Assembly (NCBI RefSeq): GCF_030144325.1
Contig: NZ_CP126307.1
Span: 3,810,001-3,874,000 of the forward strand
Source: Bosea vestrisii
GTDB lineage: Bacteria; Pseudomonadota; Alphaproteobacteria; Rhizobiales; Beijerinckiaceae
Length of the DNA: 64,000 nt
Direction: 5' to 3'
Shown: piece by piece, positions 35,146 to 43,254 of the stretch
Numbering within the stretch: the first letter of the stretch is position 1
Layout of the letters: the number at the start of each line of letters is the position of its first letter
Program-made: the position numbers and the translations under genes
Notes under the pieces: generated by a model
Told to the model about the DNA's origin: nothing
Database searches by the model: none
The model's input: only the letters and a program-made list of their open reading frames with translations

Positions 35146-36937
35146 TCATCTCCATCGACAGCGACCTGAAGATGTTTAAGCCCGTGCGCTTCCACGGCGG
35201 GCTCAACGTCCTGCTGTCCGACAAGTCGTCGAAGGAAGACGACGCCAAGACCCGCAACAGCGCGGGGAAGTCGAGCCTCATCGAGATCATCCACTTCCTA
35301 CTCGGGGCCAAGGCCGATCCGGACAGTCTTCTGCGCCACAAGGCCCTGATCGAGAACAATTTCCGCGGGACCTTCCGCGTCGCGGGTCGCGACATCGAAG
35401 TCGAGAGAAGCGGGTCGAAGCCGAGCCGCATCTATATCGACGCGGCGACTGTCGAGCACTTCAAGCTGACGGCGAAGAAGGACAAAGCGGGCGTTGACTC
35501 TTCCTCGAAAATCGGCGGGCTGTCGATATCAAATGAGGAGTGGAAGGACCTCCTCGCCTATCACATGTTCGACTTCCCCGCCGTGATGAAGGGCTCCGCG
35601 TTCGAGGAGAGCTTCTCTCCGAGCTTTCGGTCACTGATCGGCTACTTCGCCCGTCGCCAGGGCTCGCGCGGCTATTCCTACGTCGAGCGCCAGGCCGAGG
35701 CCCAGCAGCGCCCGGATTGGCAGGTGAACCTCTCCTACCTGCTTGGTCTGGATTGGCGCATCCCCAGGGCGCTCCAGTCCATCAGGAAGCGCGAGAAGCA
35801 GCTCGAAGAGCTGAAGAAGGCGGTCGAGGACGGCGCGTTCGGGCAGGTGATCGGCAGCGTCGGCGAGCTACGATCCGCGCTCGCCGAGGCCGAGGCGAGG
35901 GCGGTCAAGCTCAAGGAGGAACTGAGCCGGTTCCAGGTCCATGAAGCCTATCGCGAGATGATGGACCAAGCCACCAAGGCCAAGATAGAGATGCAGGCGA
36001 TTTCGCGCCGCGCCGTGCCGCTTCGCGAGACTGTCGCGCACCTGCGCAACGCCATTGAGGCGGAACGCATTCCCGAGCGAAGCGACGTCGGCCGGCTCTA
36101 TGCGGCCGTGGGCATCGAATGCCGGACGTGGCCGTTCGGCGATTCGACGACGTCGCCCGCTTCCACAAGAGCGTGATCGATAACAGGCGCACCCATCTCA
36201 GCGAGGAGATCGACGAGACCGAGCGGCAGATCAAGAAGGGCGAGGACCGGTTCGCCGTCCTGGACGCCGAGCGGAGCGAGATACTGCAATTGCTGGAAGG
36301 GCACGGGGCTCTTGAGGATTTCGTCGGCTTGCAGAGGCGGCTGGCCGACGCCGAGGCCGAGGCCGCCTCGCTGCGCGATCGCTTCCAGTCGGCAACGGTC
36401 CTTGCCAGCGAGGGCACGGAGCTCACCATCGAGCGAGCGAGCATCAAGCAACGGCTCCAGCTCGACCACCAGAACCGGCACGAGCGGCTGAACGAGGCCA
36501 TCCTTCTCGTCGGAGCGGCAATCAAAAAGCTCTACGAAGACCGGAAGGGCAAGTTCGAGGTCGAGGCCACGGAGAACGGTCCGGAGTTCCGGATCACGAT
36601 CCAGGGCGACCGTGGCGGGGGCATCTCCAGCATGGAGATCTTCTGCCTGGACTACGCCTTGTTCTGCATCTGGTCGAAGCGAGGGAAGGGGCCGGGCTTT
36701 CTCATCCACGACAGCCACCTCTTCGACGGCGTCGATGCCCGGCAGGTTGCGCGCGCCATCGGTCTGGGCGCCGCTGCCGCCAGAGAGTACGGGCAGCAGT
36801 ACATCGTCACGATGAACAGCGACATCTACGATTCGCTGAAGCTCGAAGATGGCATCGACCGCGAGGCCGCGATCATCGAACCGCGGCTATCGGATCGGGA
36901 CGAGACGACCGGGCTCTTCGGCTTCCGGTTCGACTAA
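35142..36937 (+). pseudogene. ABC-3C SMC-like ATPase with DUF2326, interrupted by a one-base frameshift
   Basis: The frame opening at ATG 35142 carries Walker A (RNSAGKSSLIEIIHFLLGA) and the first half of a coiled coil (KREKQLEELKKAVEDG). At about 36118 it shifts. The second frame continues LPDVAVRRFDDVARFHKSV, the returning coil, and the DUF2326 ATPase C-terminus (MEIFCLDYALFCIW, LIHDSHLFDGVDARQ, YIVTMNSD). One missing base between GAA and TGCCGG explains the break; repaired length is 598 residues. Such proteins form SMC-like ATPases. Both halves keep coding character, so an assembly error or a recent mutation is likely. Confidence 0.85.
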
Positions 36938-36970
36938 TCCCGCCGGCCGCATCCCGCGAACGATTTCTGT

Positions 36971-37738
36971 CTACAGGTCCGCCTCGTCGGACAGGTGGTC
37001 CAGATAGCCGGGGCCGGGACGCAAGCAGCGCTTATCGACGAAGATGGCGCGGCGCTTGGGCGCGCCGGGATCGGAGAGCTTGGGCGTGAGCGAGATGATC
37101 GCCACCTTCCAGTCGGCGAACCCCGGGATTGGCGCGTCGACGATGCCGACGAGAACCGTGACGCCGCGGCGGCGCAGATCGGCAACCGCGGCCAGGATGT
37201 CGTCGCAGAGTGCACGCCGACGGATCGGTTCGCCCCCGTCAACGGAATCAGGCCCCAATGCGAAGGACGCCAAGTCTAGCCACTCCCGCAGGCCCGCTAC
37301 CTGCTCGTCGTAGGCGGCCCCTACCTCGGGGCGGTGGATGTAACAGGCCTGGGTGGCTGCGACCATCCTAATCTGGCGGTGGTTTTCGAACGGGCGCACC
37401 TCGACCTGCTGTAGATTTCCGAGCTGATCGATCATCTGCGCGGCCGCCTCTTCCCTGGGGATCGGCAGGCGCGGCGCTGTGAAGGCGCCGGCTTCGTAAC
37501 CGAGCGCCTGAGCGATTCGGTCGAGGCTTTCGATGCTGACCGGCTCCGCGCGCTCGACGCGCTCTACCGTGGACATGCTGACGCGCGCGAAGTCGGCGAG
37601 CGTGTCCTGCTTCCACTGTCTCAGCCCGCGGGCCATGCGGACGACCATCGCGACGACCTCGACGGGCGGCGTGACGGCGACGCCCTGAGCCGGCGGCGGC
37701 ATGGAAACGATACGGTCGATGAGTTCTTTCGGGTTCAT
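36971..37738 (-). CDS. XRE-family transcriptional regulator with C-terminal ligand-type domain
   Basis: The 255-residue protein has an XRE-type helix-turn-helix near residues 35-75 (LRQWKQDTLADFARVSMSTV, ERVERAEPVSIESLDRIAQA). About 150 residues of unrecognised C-terminal domain follow (MVAATQACYIHRPEVGAAYD and on). It is convergent with the ABC-3C operon, only 33 bases from the ATPase stop. It may regulate the defence genes, but no operator is visible. A start two residues upstream is possible. Confidence 0.75.
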   Translation of the reverse strand: MNPKELIDRIVSMPPPAQGVAVTPPVEVVAMVVRMARGLRQWKQDTLADFARVSMSTVERVERAEPVSIESLDRIAQALGYEAGAFTAPRLPIPREEAAAQMIDQLGNLQQVEVRPFENHRQIRMVAATQACYIHRPEVGAAYDEQVAGLREWLDLASFALGPDSVDGGEPIRRRALCDDILAAVADLRRRGVTVLVGIVDAPIPGFADWKVAIISLTPKLSDPGAPKRRAIFVDKRCLRPGPGYLDHLSDEADL

Positions 37739-37900
37739 GGTCACTCCCTGCGTTGGACGACTATGAGAGTGGCGCCTTTCGCTCGATCAAAAGAGGCCGA
37801 AAAACCCTTCAGTTCTCAACAGGCGAGCCCCACCATCTACGCAAGGGTGTAAACAATCGGCGTTCCCCAAAGCGGACATTACCAGCGTCAGCTATGGGCC

Positions 37901-38089
37901 GATTGCGTTGAAAAAGTCCGACCGGCTCCAAAGTTGAGCATCAGCCCCGCTCGGCGGAGAAGAACCTGCTGCGTGACACAGGAAAGCACACTCCAGAAGA
38001 GGCTTTGTCAGCCGTAGAGGGATGAAATTTCCACCTTCTCGCCGGCCGAGCCTACCCAAAGTATTGCCGCCGACTTTTTCAAGGGCGTC
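37901..38089. mobile_element. Miniature inverted-repeat transposable element, copy B
   Basis: This element is 189 bp, exactly matching the 18-bp-repeat length of copy A at 16293, and about 85% identical to it. The left end is GATTGCGTTGAAAAAGTC. The right end reads GACTTTTTCAAGGGCGTC, so the outer part of the right repeat has decayed. AAAGCGGACATT lies 20 bases to the left, part of the same repeat landscape seen beside copy A. No coding capacity. Confidence 0.75.
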
Positions 38090-38131
38090 GGCCAGGAGCA
38101 GCCATCTGCCAACGACAGCCATTTGCTGCAC

Positions 38132-38614
38132 CTAATTGTGTTTTGTGCCAGCGCGGTCAAACCCTAGCTGAGAGAACAAGGCGAAGCCTCTGCCGAGGAG
38201 GTATGCACACGCCATCGTGGCAACCAGCTCAGCAAATCCCGCTAGCCCAGAGCCTGGGCTCTCTATCGCGCCGAGTTCAGCTAACAGTCGACGCAGAACG
38301 AGAGGAAGGCCGGCGAGCAGAACAGCCCCGGAAGCCCAAAGATGTGGAATGGATGCTCGGGCACTGTCAAACGATTGATGAATATAAGGCCGCATACCCC
38401 ATTGCGCCCAGTAGCCCGTTAACAGCCAACCTGTTGCGGCTAGTACTGTGCCGGCCACAATCAGAGCAGCTTCGATCGCAAGTTCGCCCGGGCCGAACAA
38501 AGTCAATAAAGCGAGCAGCATTCCAGTGGTAAGACCGCCGCCTGCCGCCCATCGATACGGCAAATTGTCGATCCAAGCCTTTATTGCGTGATCCTCTCGG
38601 CCTGCCTCTCGCAT
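38132..38614 (-). CDS. Four-helix membrane protein of unknown function
   Basis: The 160-residue protein has four likely membrane helices (GLTTGMLLALLTLFGPG, LIVAGTVLAATGWLLTGY, HLWASGAVLLAGLPLVL, LVATMACAYLLGRGFALF). The short N-terminus is cytoplasmic. No family is recognised. It lies between miniature element B and a divergent small HTH gene. Confidence 0.55.
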   Translation of the reverse strand: MREAGREDHAIKAWIDNLPYRWAAGGGLTTGMLLALLTLFGPGELAIEAALIVAGTVLAATGWLLTGYWAQWGMRPYIHQSFDSARASIPHLWASGAVLLAGLPLVLRRLLAELGAIESPGSGLAGFAELVATMACAYLLGRGFALFSQLGFDRAGTKHN

Positions 38615-38725
38615 TTGCTCCCTCGCGCGCCGTGTTTTTCGGCAAATATCTGAATTTCAGATATCCGATTTTTGTATCGAGAGGTCAAGCGCCTAGCGAG
38701 TGTCGATCGTCGATCGAACGAGCTC

Positions 38726-38968
38726 ATGGCATCCTCAATACGCTCAGGCAGACACAAACGGTTGGCTCAGCTCATCGGTGAGTACCGAGAGCGTTCGGGC
38801 CAGCTACAGTCGGAGGTCGCTGCCAAGCTCGGCCGACATCAGCCATTCATTGCCAACATCGAAAGCGGCCAGCGCAGAGTGGACATTCCTGAATTATTGC
38901 AGTTGGCGGCAGCAATCGGATTCGATCCCCATGAGGCGATCGACGAGCTGTTGAAAATTTCGGATTGA
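38726..38968 (+). CDS. Small XRE-family helix-turn-helix protein
   Basis: The 80-residue protein is nearly all HTH: RLAQLIGEYRERSGQLQSE, VAAKLGRHQPFIANIESGQ, VDIPELLQLAAAIGFDP. That is the Cro/C1 or antitoxin-like type. The start is at ATG 38726; earlier non-ATG starts are possible. No toxin partner is seen next to it. Its position at the right edge of the accessory region fits an island regulator. Confidence 0.7.
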   Translation: MASSIRSGRHKRLAQLIGEYRERSGQLQSEVAAKLGRHQPFIANIESGQRRVDIPELLQLAAAIGFDPHEAIDELLKISD

Positions 38969-39397
38969 GCCGCCCACTCGCGGATTGCATCAGCCGTCGA
39001 CCAATTGCACTGAACGTGGACGCGATCGCGCTCCACCATTTCCGCGCTGACAGCACCCGCAATACGTTACTGGACCGCGAATGCGGCTCCACCTTCATTC
39101 CGCACCTGGGGCGAAAGGCCCCTGCTTAAACGGGTCGGATCCGTGTTCGGTAAAGGTGGCTCCGGGCCCCCGCAACCAAATTCCCAAGGATCAGCAAAAA
39201 CCCTGCTTCGCCTCGAAGCGGGGTTTTCGCGTTCCCGGAGCGCAACGCCAGAAGCCGCGCCGGCTTTTCCGTGCAACTCTAAGGCCACGCCCACCGCCGA
39301 CGCGAGGCGTGACCACGATCCGGCCGATCATGAACCCCATCGCGTAGTTCGGGATCGTCAAGCAGGCGACTGCGACCGTATCGCAACTGCCCTTAGA
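38969..39397. other. Boundary region between accessory and high-GC sequence
   Basis: No supported gene is seen in about 430 bases. Two hairpin terminators lie at 39197-39227 and 39252-39268. The segment just before them (TCCGGGCCCCCGCAACCAAA) looks like the 3' end of a structural RNA, but no complete tRNA can be folded upstream. Confidence 0.4.
39197..39227. terminator. Strong bidirectional hairpin terminator
   Basis: AAAACCCTGCTTCG and CGAAGCGGGGTTTT form a 14-bp stem (one G-T pair) with loop CCT. The A and T runs allow termination on both strands. A weaker stem, AAGCCG/CGGCTT followed by TT, lies 25 bases to the right. Confidence 0.75.
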
Positions 39398-40990
39398 CTA
39401 TCGAACGCGGCGGACATTCCACATGCTCGGGATTGTCGACGCAAGAAAGCCAGTCAGATCGGCGCGATAGGCCGTTGGAATGAAAAACTGACCGAGCGGT
39501 ACGATCGGCGCCTGCTTGAATGCGTCGACCTGGATTGCCTCCGCGATCGCCTTCTGCTCAGCCGGATTCTTCGCCGTCAGCCATCTTGAGGCCAACTCCT
39601 CCGCCATCGCGTTCTCATACCAACCGAACCAACCCTTGCCGCCTTGACCGCGCAGTGTCTGGTTGATCGCGGGATTGTCGACGGCCAGCGAAGGCCACCA
39701 TGTATGGAAGATGCTCCAGCCGCCTTTGTCGACCGGCTCGCGCGAAGCGCGCCTTTGAACGACCGATCCCCAATCGGTTTCCACCAGTTCGACATTGATC
39801 CCGAGCTTGCGGAAGAGGTCGTCTGTGATCTGGCCGAGCGGCCCGATGCTGGCAATGTCGGTCGGGCTGATGATGACCACACGCTCGCCCTTGTAGCCGG
39901 CCTCGAGCAGCATGGTCCTGGCGTGCTCGAGGTTGCGCGTGCCCTTGAGCGCCTCGGCACCGGTTTCGCTGGAATAGGTCGTGCCGCATGGCCACATCGA
40001 GAAGCAGCTACGGAAGTTTTCCTCGATATTGCCAGTTACGGCGCGCATGTAGTCGGCCTGCTCGATGGCAAACATGACCGCTCGGCGGATGGCCGGATTG
40101 TTGAACGGCGGATGCAGGGTGTTGAAGCGCATCATCCCGATGAAGCCGGCTTGGTCGTGAATGGCGACCTTGACGCCCTTGTTGTTCTGCAGGACCGGGA
40201 TCAGATCCGGCAGAGCCTGGTCCCACCAGTCGATCTCGCCCGACTGCAGGGCCGCCGCAGCTGTCGCGGCGTCTGGCATGACGATCCATTCGATCCGCTC
40301 GAAATGAGCGACCTTGCCACCGGCCGTGAGCTCGGCCGGCTCGGACCGCGGGATATAGGCGTCGAACCTGGCATAAACGGCCTTGCTGCCGGTGACGTAC
40401 TCGTTCTGGACGAAGCGATATGGGCCTGAGCCGACGATCTCGGTGATCTGCTTGAAGGGGTCGGTCCTGGCGATGCGCTCAGGCATCATGAACGGCGTGA
40501 TGCCCAGTGGCTTGGCGATCGCCTCGAGGAACAGGGGAAAGGCCGACCGGAAGGTGACGCGCAGATGCCTGTCGTCCGGCGCTTCCCATGTCTCGGCGGC
40601 AGCGTCGAGCAACTGACCGAAGGCGTCGCGTTTGGCCCAGCGCTGGAGGCTGGCTATGCAGTCGCGGGCCAGCACCGACTGGCCGTCATGCCATTTCAGC
40701 CCTTCGCGCAGTTCGATCGTCCAGACTCGGCCGTCCGCCGAGACGGAATGCCCCTTGGCCATCTGGGGTTGTGGCCGCAGCGCATTATCGAGTCCGTAGA
40801 GCGTGTCGAAAACGGCATAGCCGTGGTTCGTCGTGACCTGTGCCGTCGTCCAGATCGGGTCCAGCGAAGTCAGGTTCGCCTGCGGCACGAATTTGAGCAC
40901 CTTCGGATCGCGGCGCTGTGCTCGGGCGCTGCTCGAAGCTCCGACCGTCAAAAGTCCCGCGGAAGCCGCCAGGAAGTCTCGCCTTCTCAT
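39398..40990 (-). CDS. Peptide/opine-type ABC transporter substrate-binding protein
   Basis: The 530-residue protein has a twin-arginine signal (MRRRDFLAASAGLLTVGASS) and is therefore exported folded. The mature part has the family-5 binding-protein signature (LTSLDPIWTTAQVTTNHGY, RVWTIELREGLKWHDGQ, GSGPYRFVQNEY). Such proteins deliver peptides, nickel, glutathione or opines to DppBC-type permeases. No permease or ATPase gene is adjacent on either side, so this copy looks orphaned. Its promoter region holds the palindrome shared with the TetR gene region. Confidence 0.88.
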   Translation of the reverse strand: MRRRDFLAASAGLLTVGASSSARAQRRDPKVLKFVPQANLTSLDPIWTTAQVTTNHGYAVFDTLYGLDNALRPQPQMAKGHSVSADGRVWTIELREGLKWHDGQSVLARDCIASLQRWAKRDAFGQLLDAAAETWEAPDDRHLRVTFRSAFPLFLEAIAKPLGITPFMMPERIARTDPFKQITEIVGSGPYRFVQNEYVTGSKAVYARFDAYIPRSEPAELTAGGKVAHFERIEWIVMPDAATAAAALQSGEIDWWDQALPDLIPVLQNNKGVKVAIHDQAGFIGMMRFNTLHPPFNNPAIRRAVMFAIEQADYMRAVTGNIEENFRSCFSMWPCGTTYSSETGAEALKGTRNLEHARTMLLEAGYKGERVVIISPTDIASIGPLGQITDDLFRKLGINVELVETDWGSVVQRRASREPVDKGGWSIFHTWWPSLAVDNPAINQTLRGQGGKGWFGWYENAMAEELASRWLTAKNPAEQKAIAEAIQVDAFKQAPIVPLGQFFIPTAYRADLTGFLASTIPSMWNVRRVR

Positions 40991-41045
40991 ATCCACCCCC
41001 TACCGTCAGATCCCTCTTTGGTGGGTTCAGGTTGACACGCACCGA

Positions 41046-41070
41046 TTTAATTGTCCATCGTACAATTAAA
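41046..41070. promoter_or_regulatory. Palindromic operator 1 (AATTGT-N-ACAATT type)
   Basis: TTTAATTGT CCATCGT ACAATTAAA is a near-perfect palindrome between the divergent binding-protein and hydrolase genes. Its core AATTGTCC-ATC-GTACAATT matches the palindrome at 43180, so one regulator probably binds both. Confidence 0.75.
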
Positions 41071-41184
41071 TTCGCCAGCGAGAGGAATGATCGTGCACTG
41101 CGACCTCAAACCCGATTTTACAGTCAGGCAGGGCAGGGAAGGGGTACGTCAGGGCTCGGCCTGTTGGAGGGAGTTCGAAACCGC

Positions 41185-42234
41185 ATGAGCAACCGACTGG
41201 ACCGCGCCGCTCTGCGCGGCAAGGCGCAGAGCGTCCTGGGGTTCGTCGAACCGGCGAGCCTCGGCCCGACCTTGATGCACGAGCACCTGATCTGGGACAT
41301 CCGCACGCCGGCGATGGCGGTCGATCCGGACCAGGGGCCGGAGATCACCCTCTGCAACTGCTTCCGCATGAACTATGGCCGCTGGAAGGTGCCGGGCAAC
41401 CTCTTCCTGCGCTGCCGGGACACGGCCGCGAAGGAAGTGCAAGCGATGGTCGATGCCGGCGGGCGAACCATCGTCGAGCTGAGCAATGGCGGGCTGAGGC
41501 CCGATCCCCATGGGCTGGCGGAGATTGCGCGGAGGACCGGAGCGACCATCGTCATGGGCTGCGGCCACTATGTGCACGACTATCAGGACCGGGCCAACGA
41601 GGACCGAGACGTCGACAGCTTTGCATCCGAGATGATCGCCCAGGTGTTCGAGGGCGCCTGGGGCACGTCGGTGCGTGCCGGCATCATCGGCGAGATCGGC
41701 TGCCAGGTCCCGTGGACAGATCTGGAGAAGCGCGTGTTGAGAGGCGCTCTGATCGCCCAGACGGAAACCGGTGCCGCCGTCAACATTCATCCCGGCCGCA
41801 CAGTCGAGCAGCCGCAGGAGATCGCCGAATTCGTGGTGAGGCATAGCGGCGATATCAGCCGTGTGATCTTCAGTCATATCGATCGAACGATCTTCGACGA
41901 GGACACGCTGCTGCGGCTCGCCGACACCGGCTGCGTGATCGAGTTCGACCTGTTTGGCCAGGAACAGGCCTTCTACACCTGGGCGGACATCGACATGCCG
42001 AACGACGCCGGCCGCCTGCGCTTCATCCGCACCCTGATCGATCACGGCCATCTCGAGCGCATCGTGATCAGTCACGACATCTGTTACAAGACGCGGCTGA
42101 CCAGCTTCGGTGGCCACGGCTACACGCACATCTTCGAGAACATTCTGCCGCTGATGCGCTCGCGCGGCTTTTCGGAGACCGAAATCGAAGCGATCCTCGT
42201 CGGAAATCCGCGCCGGTTGCTGACCTTCGTCTGA
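41185..42234 (+). CDS. Phosphotriesterase-family metal-dependent hydrolase
   Basis: The 349-residue protein starts at ATG 41185 with GGAGGGAG upstream. It has the family metal-ligand pattern: MHEH near residue 32, GIIGEIG where some members have the carbamylated Lys (here Glu), NIHPGR, FSHIDR and ISHDICYK. Phosphotriesterase-related proteins act on lactones, esters or unknown carbonyl substrates; few are true phosphotriesterases. It lies in a set of peptide-binding protein, TetR and aminotransferase genes, suggesting breakdown of an amino- or amide-containing compound. Confidence 0.85.
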   Translation: MSNRLDRAALRGKAQSVLGFVEPASLGPTLMHEHLIWDIRTPAMAVDPDQGPEITLCNCFRMNYGRWKVPGNLFLRCRDTAAKEVQAMVDAGGRTIVELSNGGLRPDPHGLAEIARRTGATIVMGCGHYVHDYQDRANEDRDVDSFASEMIAQVFEGAWGTSVRAGIIGEIGCQVPWTDLEKRVLRGALIAQTETGAAVNIHPGRTVEQPQEIAEFVVRHSGDISRVIFSHIDRTIFDEDTLLRLADTGCVIEFDLFGQEQAFYTWADIDMPNDAGRLRFIRTLIDHGHLERIVISHDICYKTRLTSFGGHGYTHIFENILPLMRSRGFSETEIEAILVGNPRRLLTFV

Positions 42235-42243
42235 CGAGGTTTC

Positions 42244-43005
42244 TCAGGCAGGGCTGCGGGAGAGCGCACGCAGCCCGGCGATGATCGCCTCGACGTAAAA
42301 GTCGAAGCTATGCGCCATCGGCTTTTCTGCGCCGCCCTGCCACCGGACGATGAAGGCCCGGTTGGCGAGGAGATCGAGATTGCGTGCCAGTCGGGGGAAC
42401 CGGTCGGCATCGACGCCCCGAATATCGGCCTCGAAGGCTTGGGCCCATTCGCTGGCGTCTTCGGCCGGGCTCGGGGCGAGCTCCAGCGTAACATAACCGA
42501 GCATGCCTGCGACGACGGTATTGTAGGCGTCGCGAAGCCGCTCTCCGCGAAAGCCCGCCGACTCCAGCGCAGCGAGAATGCGTTCGACGAGTTCGATATC
42601 GACACCCGTGTTCGAGACGATCTGGGCGCCGAGCAAGGGCGCGATATTCGGATGCTTGCGCAGCGATTCGCGATAGCGGACGAAAAGCGCGCGGATCCAT
42701 TTCTCCCAGTCGTCGACCGCATCTTCGGCGGGCGGAACGACGTTGGTGAAGGCCGTGGCGGCGACCGCGCCGAGCACCGCGTTTCGGCCGCCGGGCATAT
42801 GCCAGTAAAGGGCGGTTGGGAACACGCCCAGCGCCCGTGCGAGCTCGCGCAGGCTGAACGCGTCGAGCCCCCGTTCATCGATGAGACGCAGCGCCTCAGC
42901 CACGATCTGTTCGCGATCGAGTGCGACGACTTCATCGCGCCTGGGGCGTCCCCGACGCTTTCGTTGCTCGACTTCCTGCATGTCCGCCTCGGTGATCACT
43001 GCCAC
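42244..43005 (-). CDS. TetR-family transcriptional regulator
   Basis: The 253-residue protein has an N-terminal HTH (IVAEALRLIDERGLDAFSLR, ELARALGVFPTALYWHMPGG) and a TetR_C-type ligand domain with the GYVTLEL motif region. A basic KRRGRPRRDE stretch precedes the HTH. ATG 42981 is an alternative start. It lies between the hydrolase and aminotransferase genes. The palindromes at 41046 and 43180 flank this set and are the obvious candidates for its operators. Confidence 0.88.
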   Translation of the reverse strand: MAVITEADMQEVEQRKRRGRPRRDEVVALDREQIVAEALRLIDERGLDAFSLRELARALGVFPTALYWHMPGGRNAVLGAVAATAFTNVVPPAEDAVDDWEKWIRALFVRYRESLRKHPNIAPLLGAQIVSNTGVDIELVERILAALESAGFRGERLRDAYNTVVAGMLGYVTLELAPSPAEDASEWAQAFEADIRGVDADRFPRLARNLDLLANRAFIVRWQGGAEKPMAHSFDFYVEAIIAGLRALSRSPA

Positions 43006-43179
43006 GCATCGCCGGTTCTGCCTACCGAGATTTCGCCATTAGAGCAGGGGGCGAAAAAGCGGGAACCGGTTTTTCGCATTGATCGGCTCTCACTTTTGAT
43101 GAGAGCATCCGGCTCTAACAGCCGCGCCGATGCCGCGATACCTCGCAGGGCAAATCCTCGCAGGGGCTATCGACAAATA

Positions 43180-43198
43180 AATTGTACGATGTACAATT
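43180..43198. promoter_or_regulatory. Palindromic operator 2 (AATTGTAC-GAT-GTACAATT)
   Basis: This perfect 8-bp palindrome with a 3-base centre lies between the divergent TetR and aminotransferase genes. It shares its arms with operator 1 at 41049-41067, whose centre is the reverse complement (ATC). Likely TetR binding and autoregulation site. Confidence 0.8.
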
Positions 43199-43254
43199 AT
43201 TCCGATGAGGGCGCGCCGCTCCGGCGGGATGCATCGACGGGACGGAAGCAGATC

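Noticed and set aside
39080..39170. Inverted pair CCACCTT and AAGGTGG as a possible structured RNA.
   Set aside because: The 7-bp arms are separated by more than 60 bases with no supporting stem between them, so this is weak and probably chance.
39110..39180. Possible tRNA gene ending in CCGCAACCA.
   Set aside because: No matching 5' acceptor strand, no TPsiC loop of the GTTCGA type and no anticodon arm could be found upstream. Only a terminator follows.
42310..43250. A long plus-strand open frame that extends the aminotransferase 5' by about 315 codons, antisense to the TetR gene.
   Set aside because: The translated extension has no domain and low-complexity composition, while the minus-strand frame is a clear TetR protein. 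A ribosome site and family start support 43255. High GC makes such long antisense frames common.
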